The notes: generated from the letters alone by a model not told the origin. A stretch of DNA of 53,504 bases from Pacificibacter marinus (GCF_018860505.1 NZ_JAHKPU010000042.1:42376-95879), one strand, 5' to 3'. Numbered from the stretch's first letter, positions 34,077 through 42,507 are shown. Translations and numbers: made by a program.

Positions 34077-34997
34077 ATGATCCTCTGCGCTGGTGAAGCT
34101 CTGATCGATATGTTGCCCCGCACGTCCACTTTGAATGAGGATGCATATGCTCCGCATGCTGGTGGTGCTGTGTTCAACACCGCCATCGCGTTGGGGCGTC
34201 TTGGGGCTGGTCCTGCGTTTTTCCATGGGTTGTCGAATGATTTCTTTGGCGATTTACTCAAATCAAAATTGGCGGAGAGTGGTGTGGATGCGTCATTGGC
34301 CGTGACAGCGGATCGGCCTTGCACCGTGGCCTTTGTGAAATTGGTCGATGGCCATGCGACCTATGCGTTTTATGATGAAAACACAGCGGGCCGCATGCTG
34401 ACACCTGCGGATTTGCCCAATATTCCTGACACTGTGGACGCGCTGTTCTTTGGCGGTATTTCCCTGCCAGTTGAGCCCTGCGGTGAAGCATACGAGGCCC
34501 TGTGCGCCCGCGAGGCAGCCACCCGTGTGATCATGATGGACCCGAATATTCGCCCCTCGTTTATCAAAGATGAGGCGCGGTATCGCGCACGAATGGAACA
34601 CATGCTGAGCCTGTGCGACATCGTTAAAGTATCTGACGAAGACCTTTTGTGGATCATGGGTGACGGCGATATTGAAGAACATATTCAAACGCTTTTGACC
34701 AAAGGCCCCAAGCTGGTCTGCTTGACCGAAGGTTCTGAGGGCGTACGCGGGTTTACCAAAAACGGGGTTGTACAAGTCACGGCGACCAAGGTTGAGGTGG
34801 CCGATACAGTTGGCGCGGGCGATACATTTAATGCAGGTCTTTTGGCCTCATTGCAACAAAGCGGCAAGCTGACCAAAGCAGGTGTGGCCGATCTGGATGA
34901 CGAGACCATCCGCGCGGCCTTGGCAATGGGATCAAAAGCGGCAGCAATCACGGTGTCACGCGCAGGCGCAAATCCTCCTTGGACCCATGAGATGTAA
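34077..34997 (+). CDS. PfkB-family carbohydrate kinase (fructokinase-like)
   Basis: A 306-residue ribokinase-superfamily enzyme. The N-terminal [10 protein letters not shown] and [16 protein letters not shown] form the sugar-binding part, and the C-terminal [14 protein letters not shown] carries the catalytic Asp and anion hole. MDPNIRPSF and [10 protein letters not shown] are typical of the fructokinase branch. Fructose or 2-keto-3-deoxygluconate are the likeliest substrates; no sugar operon is adjacent to decide. AAGGA lies 8 bases before the ATG. The dtd gene starts 2 bases after its stop, so the two form one unit. Confidence 0.87.
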   Translation: MILCAGEALIDMLPRTSTLNEDAYAPHAGGAVFNTAIALGRLGAGPAFFHGLSNDFFGDLLKSKLAESGVDASLAVTADRPCTVAFVKLVDGHATYAFYDENTAGRMLTPADLPNIPDTVDALFFGGISLPVEPCGEAYEALCAREAATRVIMMDPNIRPSFIKDEARYRARMEHMLSLCDIVKVSDEDLLWIMGDGDIEEHIQTLLTKGPKLVCLTEGSEGVRGFTKNGVVQVTATKVEVADTVGAGDTFNAGLLASLQQSGKLTKAGVADLDDETIRAALAMGSKAAAITVSRAGANPPWTHEM

Positions 34998-34999
34998 TC

Positions 35000-35443
35000 A
35001 TGCGGGTTCTGGTTCAACGGGTGCTCGAGGCCAGCGTTAAGGTTGATGGCAAAACCGTCGGCGAATGCCCGCAGGGGCTATTGGTCTTTGTTTGCGCGAT
35101 GCGTAATGACACCGAAGCCGAGGCGCAGAAACTGGCGACCAAGCTGTCCAAGCTGCGAATTTTTCAAGACGATACCGGAAAAATGAACCTATCGCTGCGC
35201 GACATCAATGGGTCCGCTTTGGTCGTGAGCCAATTCACTTTGGCTGCCAATACCAAAGGCAATCGCCCCGGTTTTTCCAACGCTGCTGACCCGCACACCG
35301 GCAAGGTGCTCTATGATGCTTTCACGGGGTTTCTGTCCGCCACAGGTGTGCCAGTTCAAACCGGTGAATTTGGCGCGGATATGAAAGTGAGCCTGATCAA
35401 TGATGGCCCTGTGACCATTTGGATGGATACAGACGACACATAG
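35000..35443 (+). CDS. dtd: D-aminoacyl-tRNA deacylase
   Basis: A 147-residue proofreading enzyme that removes D-amino acids (and glycine from tRNA-Ala) from tRNA. The family signature is nearly complete: [18 protein letters not shown] at the start, [16 protein letters not shown] at the active site, and the C-terminal [11 protein letters not shown] with the Gly-cisPro motif. The usual RRPSF reads NRPGF here, a mild variation. The gene follows the PfkB kinase by 2 bases and is followed by a hairpin between it and the convergent chrR. Confidence 0.93.
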   Translation: MRVLVQRVLEASVKVDGKTVGECPQGLLVFVCAMRNDTEAEAQKLATKLSKLRIFQDDTGKMNLSLRDINGSALVVSQFTLAANTKGNRPGFSNAADPHTGKVLYDAFTGFLSATGVPVQTGEFGADMKVSLINDGPVTIWMDTDDT

Positions 35444-35444
35444 A

Positions 35445-35466
35445 AAAGGCCCCCAACGGGACCTTT
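35445..35466. terminator. Short hairpin between convergent dtd and chrR
   Basis: AAAGG-CCCC-AA-C-GGG-CCTTT pairs imperfectly around a short loop and has A-runs upstream and Ts on the far side. It lies 1 base past the dtd stop and 27 bases before the chrR stop, so it may serve both directions. Confidence 0.5.
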
Positions 35467-35493
35467 AAACATAATCCAACAAGTTCATAACGT

Positions 35494-36132
35494 TTAAATA
35501 CGAAACAAAGGCTGCAAAAGACGCGGCACAAAGGCGCTGAACTTCAATGGTGCATCGGTCGCGGCCAAGCAGATGCAGGGCAAGCCTTCTTCGGCAACTG
35601 GCGTATGCTCTAACGTATCGTCAGCCACTTCCAAATCACCACGTGCGAACCGACCTGTTTCGTCCTTGAACGCGCCTTGCAGCACCAAAGTCAGCTCAAG
35701 CCCGCCATGGGTGTGATCAGGCACTGCAAAACCCGGTGCGATGTACAACAAACGCACAGATCCATCTTTGCCCGCATTCAAAATGCACTGTTTGGCCCCA
35801 GGCCCAAGCGAGCGCCATTTGGGTGGTTTGCTGCCCAACGCTTCCAACACAGGTGTTGGATAGGTGTTATCGCCACGCGGGCGCACAGGCTCAGGCACGA
35901 TATCATCGTCCAGCCCTGCCATCACGCGGTTGCGCAGATCATCCGTGATTGAAATAGGATCGAAAGCATCCAATAACGCACCGCCAACGGCCTCATGAGC
36001 CGCCAAATTGGCGCGACACTCTTCACAAATCGACACATGAGCCGCCACAACCAAAGCAAAAGGCTGCGCCAAAGTACCGGAGACATAAGAGGCCAAAAGT
36101 GCCTCTGGGATATGGTGAGCAATATCAGTCAT
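35494..36132 (-). CDS. chrR: ChrR-type anti-sigma factor with cupin domain
   Basis: A 212-residue anti-sigma factor for RpoE. The N-terminal zinc anti-sigma domain carries His6, His32, Cys36 and Cys39 (HVSICEECR), the ligand set known for Rhodobacter ChrR. The C-terminal cupin domain (about residues 105-205, PDHTHGGLELTLVLQGAF) senses the oxidant-derived signal. In Rhodobacter sphaeroides singlet oxygen triggers ChrR proteolysis and frees RpoE. The gene follows rpoE with a 3-base gap, and the GGAGAG inside rpoE's last codons is its ribosome site. Confidence 0.93.
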   Translation of the reverse strand: MTDIAHHIPEALLASYVSGTLAQPFALVVAAHVSICEECRANLAAHEAVGGALLDAFDPISITDDLRNRVMAGLDDDIVPEPVRPRGDNTYPTPVLEALGSKPPKWRSLGPGAKQCILNAGKDGSVRLLYIAPGFAVPDHTHGGLELTLVLQGAFKDETGRFARGDLEVADDTLEHTPVAEEGLPCICLAATDAPLKFSAFVPRLLQPLFRI

Positions 36133-36135
36133 GAC

Positions 36136-36702
36136 TTACCGCTCTCCTTTCAATTCATGGCGCAAACGCTCGAGCCCGAGGCGAATGCGGGATTTGATTG
36201 TGCCAAGCGGAAGACCCGTTTCGGCTTGGATTTCGCTGTGTGACAGCTCACCCAGATATGCCTTTTGCACCAAATCGCGTTGCTCTGGGTTGAGCCGCGA
36301 AATGGCTGCGCGCAGACTGGCTGCTTCTTGTTCGATGCCCAAAACCTGTTCGCCGTCGATATCCGTGCTTTCGGGCATGGCGAGTTCTTCTGGCATGGGG
36401 CGGCGATCTTTGCGGATGACATCAATTTGGCGATTACGGGCGATTTGGAAAATCCAACCCGACACATTGGCTCGCTCAGGGTTGAATGAATGGGCCTTGC
36501 GCCAGACAGATAGCATCACGTCTTGAATGACATCATCGGCTTGGGCGGCGCCAAAACCGTTTTTCATCAACATCCCACGCAACCGTGGCGCGAAATGATC
36601 AAATAGCTTTGCAAAGGCCGCACGATCACGGGCGTCGCGCACTTTGAGCATCCATTCTGTCTGCTCTGTAAACGTTGTCGACATATCACAAGTCACGGGC
36701 AT
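36136..36702 (-). CDS. rpoE: RNA polymerase sigma factor RpoE (ECF11-like, ChrR partner)
   Basis: A 188-residue ECF sigma factor. Region 2 (about 20-85: RAAFAKLFDHFAPRLRGMLM, ADDVIQDVMLSVWR, WIFQIARNRQIDVIRK) binds the -10 element. Region 4 (about 125-185: LNPEQRDLVQKAYLGELSHS, GLPLGTIKSRIRLGLERLR) binds the -35. Starts at 36702 (GGGAG just upstream) or 36684 (ATG, 182 residues) are both possible. A longer frame back to 36891 is rejected because the gene's own sigma-E promoter lies inside it. It is followed immediately by chrR. Its regulon in Rhodobacter protects against singlet oxygen from photosynthetic pigments. Confidence 0.93.
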   Translation of the reverse strand: MPVTCDMSTTFTEQTEWMLKVRDARDRAAFAKLFDHFAPRLRGMLMKNGFGAAQADDVIQDVMLSVWRKAHSFNPERANVSGWIFQIARNRQIDVIRKDRRPMPEELAMPESTDIDGEQVLGIEQEAASLRAAISRLNPEQRDLVQKAYLGELSHSEIQAETGLPLGTIKSRIRLGLERLRHELKGER

Positions 36703-36819
36703 CCTCTCCCGAGAAACCTTGCGCGTCTGTGGCGCTTGTCCCGACAGTCGCGCGTGTCGCGGAGTGGGCACAATCTTAGCGCCATCCAAAATTTTATGTT
36801 CATCAACTATCATACCAAG

Positions 36820-36847
36820 CTTACGCAGCCCGTCGATAGATGGATCA
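36820..36847 (-). promoter_or_regulatory. Sigma-E promoter for rpoE-chrR
   Basis: On the minus strand TGATCC (36847-36842), 18 bases, then TAAG (36823-36820) matches the RpoE consensus described for Rhodobacter sphaeroides (TGATCC-N18-TAAG-like). Transcription would start near 36813, giving a leader of about 110 bases before the chosen rpoE start. It implies that rpoE is autoregulated. Confidence 0.75.
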
Positions 36848-36883
36848 CATTCTTTGCGAATTATTTTGCGCCCTGTAAATAAA

Positions 36884-36911
36884 TGATCCAAATGGAGTGA
36901 GATCGCGTAAC
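36884..36911 (+). promoter_or_regulatory. Sigma-E promoter for the FAD oxidoreductase operon
   Basis: On the plus strand TGATCC (36884-36889), 18 bases, then TAAC (36908-36911) lies 26 bases before the ATG of the flavoprotein gene. It is back-to-back with the rpoE promoter (36 bases between the two -35 boxes). The -10 box differs by one base from TAAG, so it may be somewhat weaker. Confidence 0.7.
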
Positions 36912-36936
36912 CTGTGTAAGCAACATAGGATTTCCG

Positions 36937-38241
36937 ATGTCATTTGATATTCCCACCCAAGCCCGCTCACGCATTGCCATTGTCGGTTCGGGCATTTCCG
37001 GCCTCGCCAGCGCTTACTTACTATCGCCACAACACGATGTGACGATTTTCGAAGCCGAGCCGCGCTTGGGTGGACATGCACGCACGCGGATCGCAGGCAA
37101 AAACGGCGATCAACCGGTGGATACAGGGTTTATCGTGTTCAATTATGCCAATTATCCCAATTTGACCGCGATGTTTGATGCACTCAATGTACCTGTGATC
37201 AAATCGGACATGAGCTTTGGCGCGACCATCAACAGCGGTGCCATAGAATACGGATTGCAAGGGTTGGGCGCGCTGTTTGCGCAAAAATCCAATATGGCAC
37301 GACCTGCTTTTTTGCGCATGGTGCGCGATATTTTCAAGTTCAACGCCCACGCAGAAAGCACAGTGCAAGACGAGACGACGACCATCGGCGAGCTGACGAA
37401 ACAATTGCGCCTTGGCGATTGGTTCGTGCACTATTACCTGATGCCAATATGTGGCGCGATCTGGTCGACGCCCCCATCCGAAGTGCGCAACTATCCCGCC
37501 GCAAGCCTGCTGCGGTTCTTTCGCAATCACGCGCTGCTATCAGCCACAGGTCAGCACCAATGGTACACCGTCAAAGGTGGATCGATTGAATACGTGAACC
37601 GTCTCGAGACACATCTGAAAATGATGGGCTGCACCTTGCGCCTTAACACACCCGTTGCTGCCGTGACGCGCTCACCACTTGGCGTTACGGTCAAAGCCGA
37701 AAACGGAATGTCTGAACGTTTCGACCAAGTCATCTTTGCCTGCCATTCAGATCAGGCCCTCAAGCTGATCGCCAAGCCTACCCCGATTGAGCAAAAGGCC
37801 CTGTCTGATCTACGCTATCAAGCCAATCGCGTGACGCTGCATTCAGACCCGAACCAAATGCCAAAACGCCGCGCAGCATGGTCATCTTGGGTTTATAAAT
37901 CTGACACTGTCGGACAAGAGCAATCACTTGGGGTCACCTATTGGATGAACAAATTGCAAGCGATTGACGAACATGATCCTTTGTTTGTAACCCTCAATGC
38001 AGCCACCCCGATTGATGAAGCAAAAATCTATGACGAGACGACGCTTTATCACCCCGTGTTTGATAATGCGGCTTTGTCGGCGCAAAAGACCATTCAATCC
38101 ATCAATGGCGACAACCGCACGTGGTTTGCTGGGGCTTACCTTCGCAACGGATTCCACGAAGACGGGTTTCATTCCGCCGTGCAAGTGGCTGACAAAATGG
38201 CAGAACGGTCGCCTGCGAAACTGGATGTGATTTTGGCATGA
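36937..38241 (+). CDS. FAD-dependent amine oxidase-like protein
   Basis: A 434-residue flavoprotein. The dinucleotide-binding motif IVGSGISGLASAYLL is at about residues 15-29, and the second FAD motif EAEPRLGGHARTR follows. A C-terminal FAD segment reads TWFAGAYLRNGFHEDGFHSA. It resembles the NAD(P)-binding amine-oxidase group that neighbours DUF1365 and cyclopropane-fatty-acid synthase genes in many bacteria, and that belongs to the sigma-E regulon in Rhodobacter. Lipid desaturation or oxidation is a reasonable guess, not shown. AGGA lies 7 bases before the ATG. The stop overlaps the next start by 4 bases. Confidence 0.85.
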   Translation: MSFDIPTQARSRIAIVGSGISGLASAYLLSPQHDVTIFEAEPRLGGHARTRIAGKNGDQPVDTGFIVFNYANYPNLTAMFDALNVPVIKSDMSFGATINSGAIEYGLQGLGALFAQKSNMARPAFLRMVRDIFKFNAHAESTVQDETTTIGELTKQLRLGDWFVHYYLMPICGAIWSTPPSEVRNYPAASLLRFFRNHALLSATGQHQWYTVKGGSIEYVNRLETHLKMMGCTLRLNTPVAAVTRSPLGVTVKAENGMSERFDQVIFACHSDQALKLIAKPTPIEQKALSDLRYQANRVTLHSDPNQMPKRRAAWSSWVYKSDTVGQEQSLGVTYWMNKLQAIDEHDPLFVTLNAATPIDEAKIYDETTLYHPVFDNAALSAQKTIQSINGDNRTWFAGAYLRNGFHEDGFHSAVQVADKMAERSPAKLDVILA

Positions 38242-39011
38242 CTTGTCATCGACCCGAGCACATCGCAGGCCACACCAGCCATGCGCGGCGCGGATCGATA
38301 AAAAACGCCTTTCGCTATGGCGTGGATTTCGTATTGATCAATCTTGATGCACCCACATCCGAGCTGCCCGCGTTGTTTTCCCGCAATCGGCTCAATCTCG
38401 CCTCCATTCATGATCGCGACCACGGCGGAAAATTGAAACAGGGTATCGGTGCCGATTGGGCGAGACAGCATTTTACCCATGCAGGCCTAAAGGATATTCG
38501 TATCGATCTGCTGACCCAGCCGCGTTTTTTGGGCTATGGCTTTAACCCCGTCAGTTTTTGGCTGGGCTGGCGCGGCCAGGATTTGGTGGGGGTGATCGCG
38601 GAAGTGTCGACACCCTTTAACGATCGCCATTCTTATCTTTGCGTGCAAGATGATCTTGGCCCTATCACCAAAGCCGATCAGGTCACAGCACCCAAAGCGC
38701 TGCATGTTTCGCCATTTCAACAGGTTGATGGGCATTACGCGTTCCAATTCGACATCACGCCGAACCGCGTCGCGATCCGTATTTTCCACGGCAATGGGGA
38801 TGAGGGCGTGATCGCCACACTTTCTGGACCACGCCAGCCTGTGACCAATGTATCGCTGTTAAAGGCTTATTTACGCCGCCCATTTGGCCCTTTGCGCACC
38901 ATGGCTTTGATCCACTGGCAAGCATTGGCTTTGAAACTGAAAGGCGCGACATATCGCAAGCGACCAGCCCCACCCTCACATGATCTTACAAAATCTGGAG
39001 ATCCGAAATGA
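38238..39011 (+). CDS. DUF1365 protein
   Basis: A 257-residue protein with the DUF1365 landmarks HTSHARRGSIKNAFRYGVDF, RIDLLTQPRFLGYGFNPVSF and the central YAFQFDITPNRVAIRIF. No transmembrane segment or catalytic motif that I can name is visible. Members of the family lie with the amine-oxidase-like flavoprotein and CFA synthase and are thought to take part in membrane-lipid modification. Start and stop both overlap their neighbours by 4 bases (ATGA), so translation of the three genes is coupled. It is likely under the sigma-E promoter at 36884. Confidence 0.85.
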   Translation: MTCHRPEHIAGHTSHARRGSIKNAFRYGVDFVLINLDAPTSELPALFSRNRLNLASIHDRDHGGKLKQGIGADWARQHFTHAGLKDIRIDLLTQPRFLGYGFNPVSFWLGWRGQDLVGVIAEVSTPFNDRHSYLCVQDDLGPITKADQVTAPKALHVSPFQQVDGHYAFQFDITPNRVAIRIFHGNGDEGVIATLSGPRQPVTNVSLLKAYLRRPFGPLRTMALIHWQALALKLKGATYRKRPAPPSHDLTKSGDPK

Positions 39012-39736
39012 CAGACGCTTTTATCGGCAAAACATGGTGGATCGTGGGTGCCTCAGACGGGCTTGGCGCGGCTTTGAGCAAACAGATCGCGGCACGCGGT
39101 GCGCATGTTATTTTGTCTGCACGATCATTGGACAAATTGACGGCCCTCGCCGCCACCTTGCCCAACGCAACAGTTTTGCCCATGGATGTCACCGATGCGA
39201 AAAGTGTACGCGAGGCCACCCCAAAAGCTGCCCACGTCGATGCGATGCTCTATTGTGTTGGCACCTACGAGCCGATGAATGCGCGCGAGTGGGATGCAGA
39301 GACCGTGGAGCGGATGATCGATACCAATTTCACCGGTGCGACACGGGTGCTGGCTGATGTTGTGCCGCACTACGTCACCCGTGGGTTTGGTCACATTATG
39401 CTGATCGGATCGCTGTCGGGCTATCGCGGCTTGCCTAGCGCTGTTGGGTATTCTGCATCGAAAGCCGCGCTGATGCATTTGGCTGAAAACCTGCTGATTG
39501 ATCTGAAGGGATCGGGTGTAAAAATCCAGATGGCCAACCCTGGTTTTATCAAGACCCGTCTGACCGCCAAAAACGATTTTGCCATGCCGCAAATCATGAC
39601 CACTGACGTCGCCGCGCAACATGTTATTGCCGCCATTGATAGCGGACGGTTTGAAACCGCCTTTCCTCGACCATTCGCTTGGGTATTCAAATGGGGGCGT
39701 TATTTGCCACGCGCGTTGTTCAACACATTGTTTTAA
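39008..39736 (+). CDS. Short-chain dehydrogenase/reductase
   Basis: A 242-residue classical SDR. The cofactor motif GASDGLG is at residues 14-20, the YCVGTYEPMN segment stands for the NNAG-like loop, and the catalytic Ser-Tyr-Lys lies in SLSGYRGLPSAVGYSASKAA (S, YSASK). The start overlaps DUF1365 by 4 bases. The substrate is unknown; a lipid aldehyde or ketone is plausible from the operon context and the sigma-E control. It is the last gene of the operon; 85 bases with no strong hairpin separate it from tsaE. Confidence 0.85.
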   Translation: MTDAFIGKTWWIVGASDGLGAALSKQIAARGAHVILSARSLDKLTALAATLPNATVLPMDVTDAKSVREATPKAAHVDAMLYCVGTYEPMNAREWDAETVERMIDTNFTGATRVLADVVPHYVTRGFGHIMLIGSLSGYRGLPSAVGYSASKAALMHLAENLLIDLKGSGVKIQMANPGFIKTRLTAKNDFAMPQIMTTDVAAQHVIAAIDSGRFETAFPRPFAWVFKWGRYLPRALFNTLF

Positions 39737-39821
39737 TCACACATCAAACGCGGATCCCATGGACCTTTGGGCATTTTTGACCTAAATCCGCCTTGGGAAT
39801 TCATGTTTAAGGATCAACAGC

Positions 39822-40310
39822 GTGGCCGCGCATAAGCTTCACTCCATTACGCTTCATGCCTCTGATGAGGCGCAAACCACCCGTGTCGCAAGCCAGCTTG
39901 GCAAGCAAATGTGCGCGGGCGATGTTGCGCTGCTGGATGGGTCTTTGGCAGCAGGCAAAACCTTTTTCATTCGTGCGCTTGTGGGGGCTTTGGGCAGCTC
40001 GGAAGACGTCACCAGCCCCACCTATACAATTGCCAACATCTACGAGACGCCCAAAGCGCCCGTTTTGCATGTCGATGCATATCGCCTTGAAACAGCAAAA
40101 GAGTTTTATAATTTAGGCTTGGATGACTATTTCGATACTGCCATATGTTTGATCGAATGGGGCACGCGGATTGACGGGTTCTTTGACGCGCCATTGCAAA
40201 TTGAGATCGCATTTGGCCCGACGGATACGGACCGTATTTTCACTCTCTCGTCCACTGATATACGTTGGGCATCTGTCTTTGCCGATCTTGAGGCGACACT
40301 CAATGACTGA
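39822..40310 (+). CDS. tsaE: tRNA t6A synthesis ATPase TsaE
   Basis: A 162-residue P-loop ATPase that resets the TsaB-TsaD complex in t6A37 synthesis. The Walker A motif is GSLAAGKT (more often GDLGAGKT), the switch segment DVTSPTYTI follows, and the Walker B-like ICLIEWGTRID region is present. The start is GTG with AAGGA about 8 bases upstream. Its stop overlaps the tsaB start by 8 bases. The operon contains the three other bacterial t6A genes. Confidence 0.92.
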   Translation: MAAHKLHSITLHASDEAQTTRVASQLGKQMCAGDVALLDGSLAAGKTFFIRALVGALGSSEDVTSPTYTIANIYETPKAPVLHVDAYRLETAKEFYNLGLDDYFDTAICLIEWGTRIDGFFDAPLQIEIAFGPTDTDRIFTLSSTDIRWASVFADLEATLND

Positions 40311-40908
40311 CCTGAGTTTTCTGCTGCAAACATCAAACGGTGTGCCTGTTTTGGGGCTGGCACGCGGTGATGAGATCGTGTTCGACAGCGCCACCGACGA
40401 GTCTCTGATCGGATCGCGCAATTACCGAATGGTACTGGAAACGGGATTGGACCGGTTGGGCGCGACACTTGGCGATATCAAACAGATTTTTGTCGACATC
40501 GGCCCCGGTGGCCTTGGCGTGACGCGCACGGGCGTTGCCTTTGCCAATGCTTTGGGCTTTTCCCTTGGCCTGCCCACCACCGGACTGCCCGCGTTTGAAC
40601 TGCTCGGCAATGAAATGTCCCTTGATGGTGTGCCTGTTGTGATCTTACGAAAAGCGGCGAAGCCTTTCGTGCATTTCGGGATATTTGAAAACGGCGCGCT
40701 AGCACATTACGAACATTGTGAACGTGATATTGCTTTAGATATGATTGCAAAATTAGATAAATGCCGCATCGCTGGCAATGTCGTGGATGACGGGCTGAAA
40801 TCACCCGAGACCAATGTTGCATCGATGGAAACCATGCTAAAAGTGGCGCGCAGCAAAGCATTGCCAGCATCAGACACCCGTGCTTACCCAATCGTAGAGG
40901 TCCTGTGA
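40303..40908 (+). CDS. tsaB: tRNA t6A synthesis subunit TsaB
   Basis: A 201-residue pseudo-ATPase scaffold of the t6A complex. The ASKHA fold segments are visible: LLQTSNGVPVLGLARGDEIV, VDIGPGGLGVTRTGVAFANA and LGLPTTGLPAFELL. In most TsaB proteins the second segment reads GPGSFTGLR; here it is GPGGLGVTR, a clear variation. The start at ATG 40303 has GAGGCG upstream; an in-frame region back to 40171 overlaps tsaE and is ignored. The stop overlaps the next gene's ATG by one base. Confidence 0.88.
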   Translation: MTDLSFLLQTSNGVPVLGLARGDEIVFDSATDESLIGSRNYRMVLETGLDRLGATLGDIKQIFVDIGPGGLGVTRTGVAFANALGFSLGLPTTGLPAFELLGNEMSLDGVPVVILRKAAKPFVHFGIFENGALAHYEHCERDIALDMIAKLDKCRIAGNVVDDGLKSPETNVASMETMLKVARSKALPASDTRAYPIVEVL

Positions 40909-41522
40909 TGTCTGTCGACCAGCGCATTTTAGGCGAGGCGCAAGAAACGCTTACAGCTGGCGGCGTGGTGCTTTTGGCCACGGACACGGTCTTGGGGCTT
41001 GTGGCATTGCCAAGTGACAGTCGCGCTGTCGATAAGGTCTATGCGCTCAAACAACGCCCAACAGACAAAAACCTGCCGATCATCGTGGCCTCTGCCGACC
41101 AGATCACAGCTTTTGGTGGTCAAATCACCCGTAGCGCGCGCGCCTGTTTGGACAGTCCATATATGCCGGGGCCGTTGACCATTGCGATTGGATTGCAAGC
41201 AAAGACGACACCGAACTGGCTTTCGGGCCGCGCAGAATGTGCCGTTCGCATCCCCGATGATGCGCTTTTGTTGGCATTGCTCACAAACTTGGGACCTTTG
41301 ATGGCCACCTCCGCAAATCTATCGGGTCAGGACACGCCGCAGACCACGCAAGAGGCCGCAGATCAACTGAACGGCACACCGGATTACGTCGTTGCAGGAC
41401 ATGCCAAATCGCAAGCGCCATCAACATTGGTCAATTGCCGTGTGACGCCGCCCAGAATTGAGCGCATCGGGGCCGTACCTGAGGAAGAGATCACAGCCAT
41501 TTTGGAGTGTGCCGATGACTGA
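40908..41522 (+). CDS. Threonylcarbamoyl-AMP synthase, YrdC/TsaC type
   Basis: A 204-residue YrdC-domain enzyme that makes threonylcarbamoyl-AMP from threonine, bicarbonate and ATP. The KxR-SxN motifs are visible: VYALKQRPTDKNLPIIV, the CAVRIPDD segment and MATSANLSGQ. There is no C-terminal Sua5 domain, so it is of the short TsaC/YrdC type. The start ATG 40908 follows AGAGGTCC and touches the tsaB stop. The 3' end overlaps tsaD by 8 bases. The clustering supports a role in t6A rather than in ribosome assembly alone. Confidence 0.9.
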   Translation: MSVDQRILGEAQETLTAGGVVLLATDTVLGLVALPSDSRAVDKVYALKQRPTDKNLPIIVASADQITAFGGQITRSARACLDSPYMPGPLTIAIGLQAKTTPNWLSGRAECAVRIPDDALLLALLTNLGPLMATSANLSGQDTPQTTQEAADQLNGTPDYVVAGHAKSQAPSTLVNCRVTPPRIERIGAVPEEEITAILECADD

Positions 41523-42507
41523 CTATGTATTGGGAATCGAGAGTTCTTGTGATGATACCTCTGTGGCGCTGGTCGCAAAGGATGGCTCTGTCAAAGCGAT
41601 CAAAACCGTGTCGCAATACGAGATTCATCAAGCCCATGGCGGGGTCTACCCTGAACTGGCATCTCGTGCGCATTTGGAAGCTATTTTGCCAACGATTCAA
41701 TCTGTTATGGATGAGGGGCACGTCACACCAAAAGACCTTAAAGCCATCGGCGTCACCCGTGGCCCCGGTTTAATCGGGTCGCTTTTAATCGGTCTGGCAA
41801 CAGCAGAAGCGCTGTCGATGGGCTGGGGGGTGCCGGTTTACGGCGTCAATCACTTGCGCGGCCATATGCGGTCTGTCGATCTGGAAGAGGTTCGCACCAC
41901 CTACCCCGCTGTTGTGTTGCTTGTCTCTGGCGGGCACACTTTGGTGGCCGAACTTAAAGACCCGTGGAGTTACCGTTTGCTCGGCACAACCCGCGACGAT
42001 TCTGTTGGGGAAAGCTATGATAAAGTGGCGAGGATGCTGGGGCTTGGCATGCCAGGAGGGCCTGCCATAGATGCGGCGGCCAAACGCGGCACGCCTGTAT
42101 TGCGCCTGCCCCGCCCAATGAAAAACGAAGGCTATGAGTTTTCATTCTCAGGCCTGAAATCATCCGTTGCGCGCCACATTGAAAAACATCCAGAAGTCAG
42201 CGTTGACGACATGTCCGCGTCTTTTGTGGCCGCCTGTATGGATGTGCTCATCGCCAAGGCCGAGCGAGCTGTCATTGAGTGTGCGCCAAAATCGCTGATC
42301 ATTGTTGGCGGGGTCGCCGCGTCGCCGCAAATACGTGACGGGATGGCAAAACTGGCACAGGTCCACGACCTATCCTTGTGCTTGCCTCCGATCAAATGGG
42401 CGACGGACAATGGGGCAATGATTGGCTTGGCCACATGGGATTACATAGAAAAAGGCATCAAGCCTGACTTGGTCCCCAAACCGAATCTAAGCCTTGAGAC
42501 GCCTTAG
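41515..42507 (+). CDS. tsaD: tRNA t6A transferase TsaD
   Basis: A 330-residue metalloprotein that transfers the threonylcarbamoyl group to A37 of ANN-decoding tRNAs. The metal-binding HxxxH is in VNHLRGHMRS, ATP-site segments are SSCDDTSVALV near the N-terminus and LLVSGGHTLVAE, and EFSFSGLKSSV and VVGGVAAS-like IIVGGVAASPQIRDG occur later. GGAG lies 7 bases before ATG 41515; the longer frame back to 41458 is rejected. It converges on the Anbu gene, the two stop codons overlapping by three bases. It is the last gene of the t6A operon. Confidence 0.96.
   Translation: MTDYVLGIESSCDDTSVALVAKDGSVKAIKTVSQYEIHQAHGGVYPELASRAHLEAILPTIQSVMDEGHVTPKDLKAIGVTRGPGLIGSLLIGLATAEALSMGWGVPVYGVNHLRGHMRSVDLEEVRTTYPAVVLLVSGGHTLVAELKDPWSYRLLGTTRDDSVGESYDKVARMLGLGMPGGPAIDAAAKRGTPVLRLPRPMKNEGYEFSFSGLKSSVARHIEKHPEVSVDDMSASFVAACMDVLIAKAERAVIECAPKSLIIVGGVAASPQIRDGMAKLAQVHDLSLCLPPIKWATDNGAMIGLATWDYIEKGIKPDLVPKPNLSLETP

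Noticed and set aside
36703-36891. Sixty-three-residue N-terminal extension of the rpoE frame
   Set aside because: The extension contains the gene's own sigma-E promoter (36820-36847), lacks family similarity and no ribosome site supports it; the starts at 36702 or 36684 give the normal length.
39125-39622. 165-residue minus-strand open frame
   Set aside because: Antisense to the SDR gene with its intact cofactor and catalytic motifs; no independent support.
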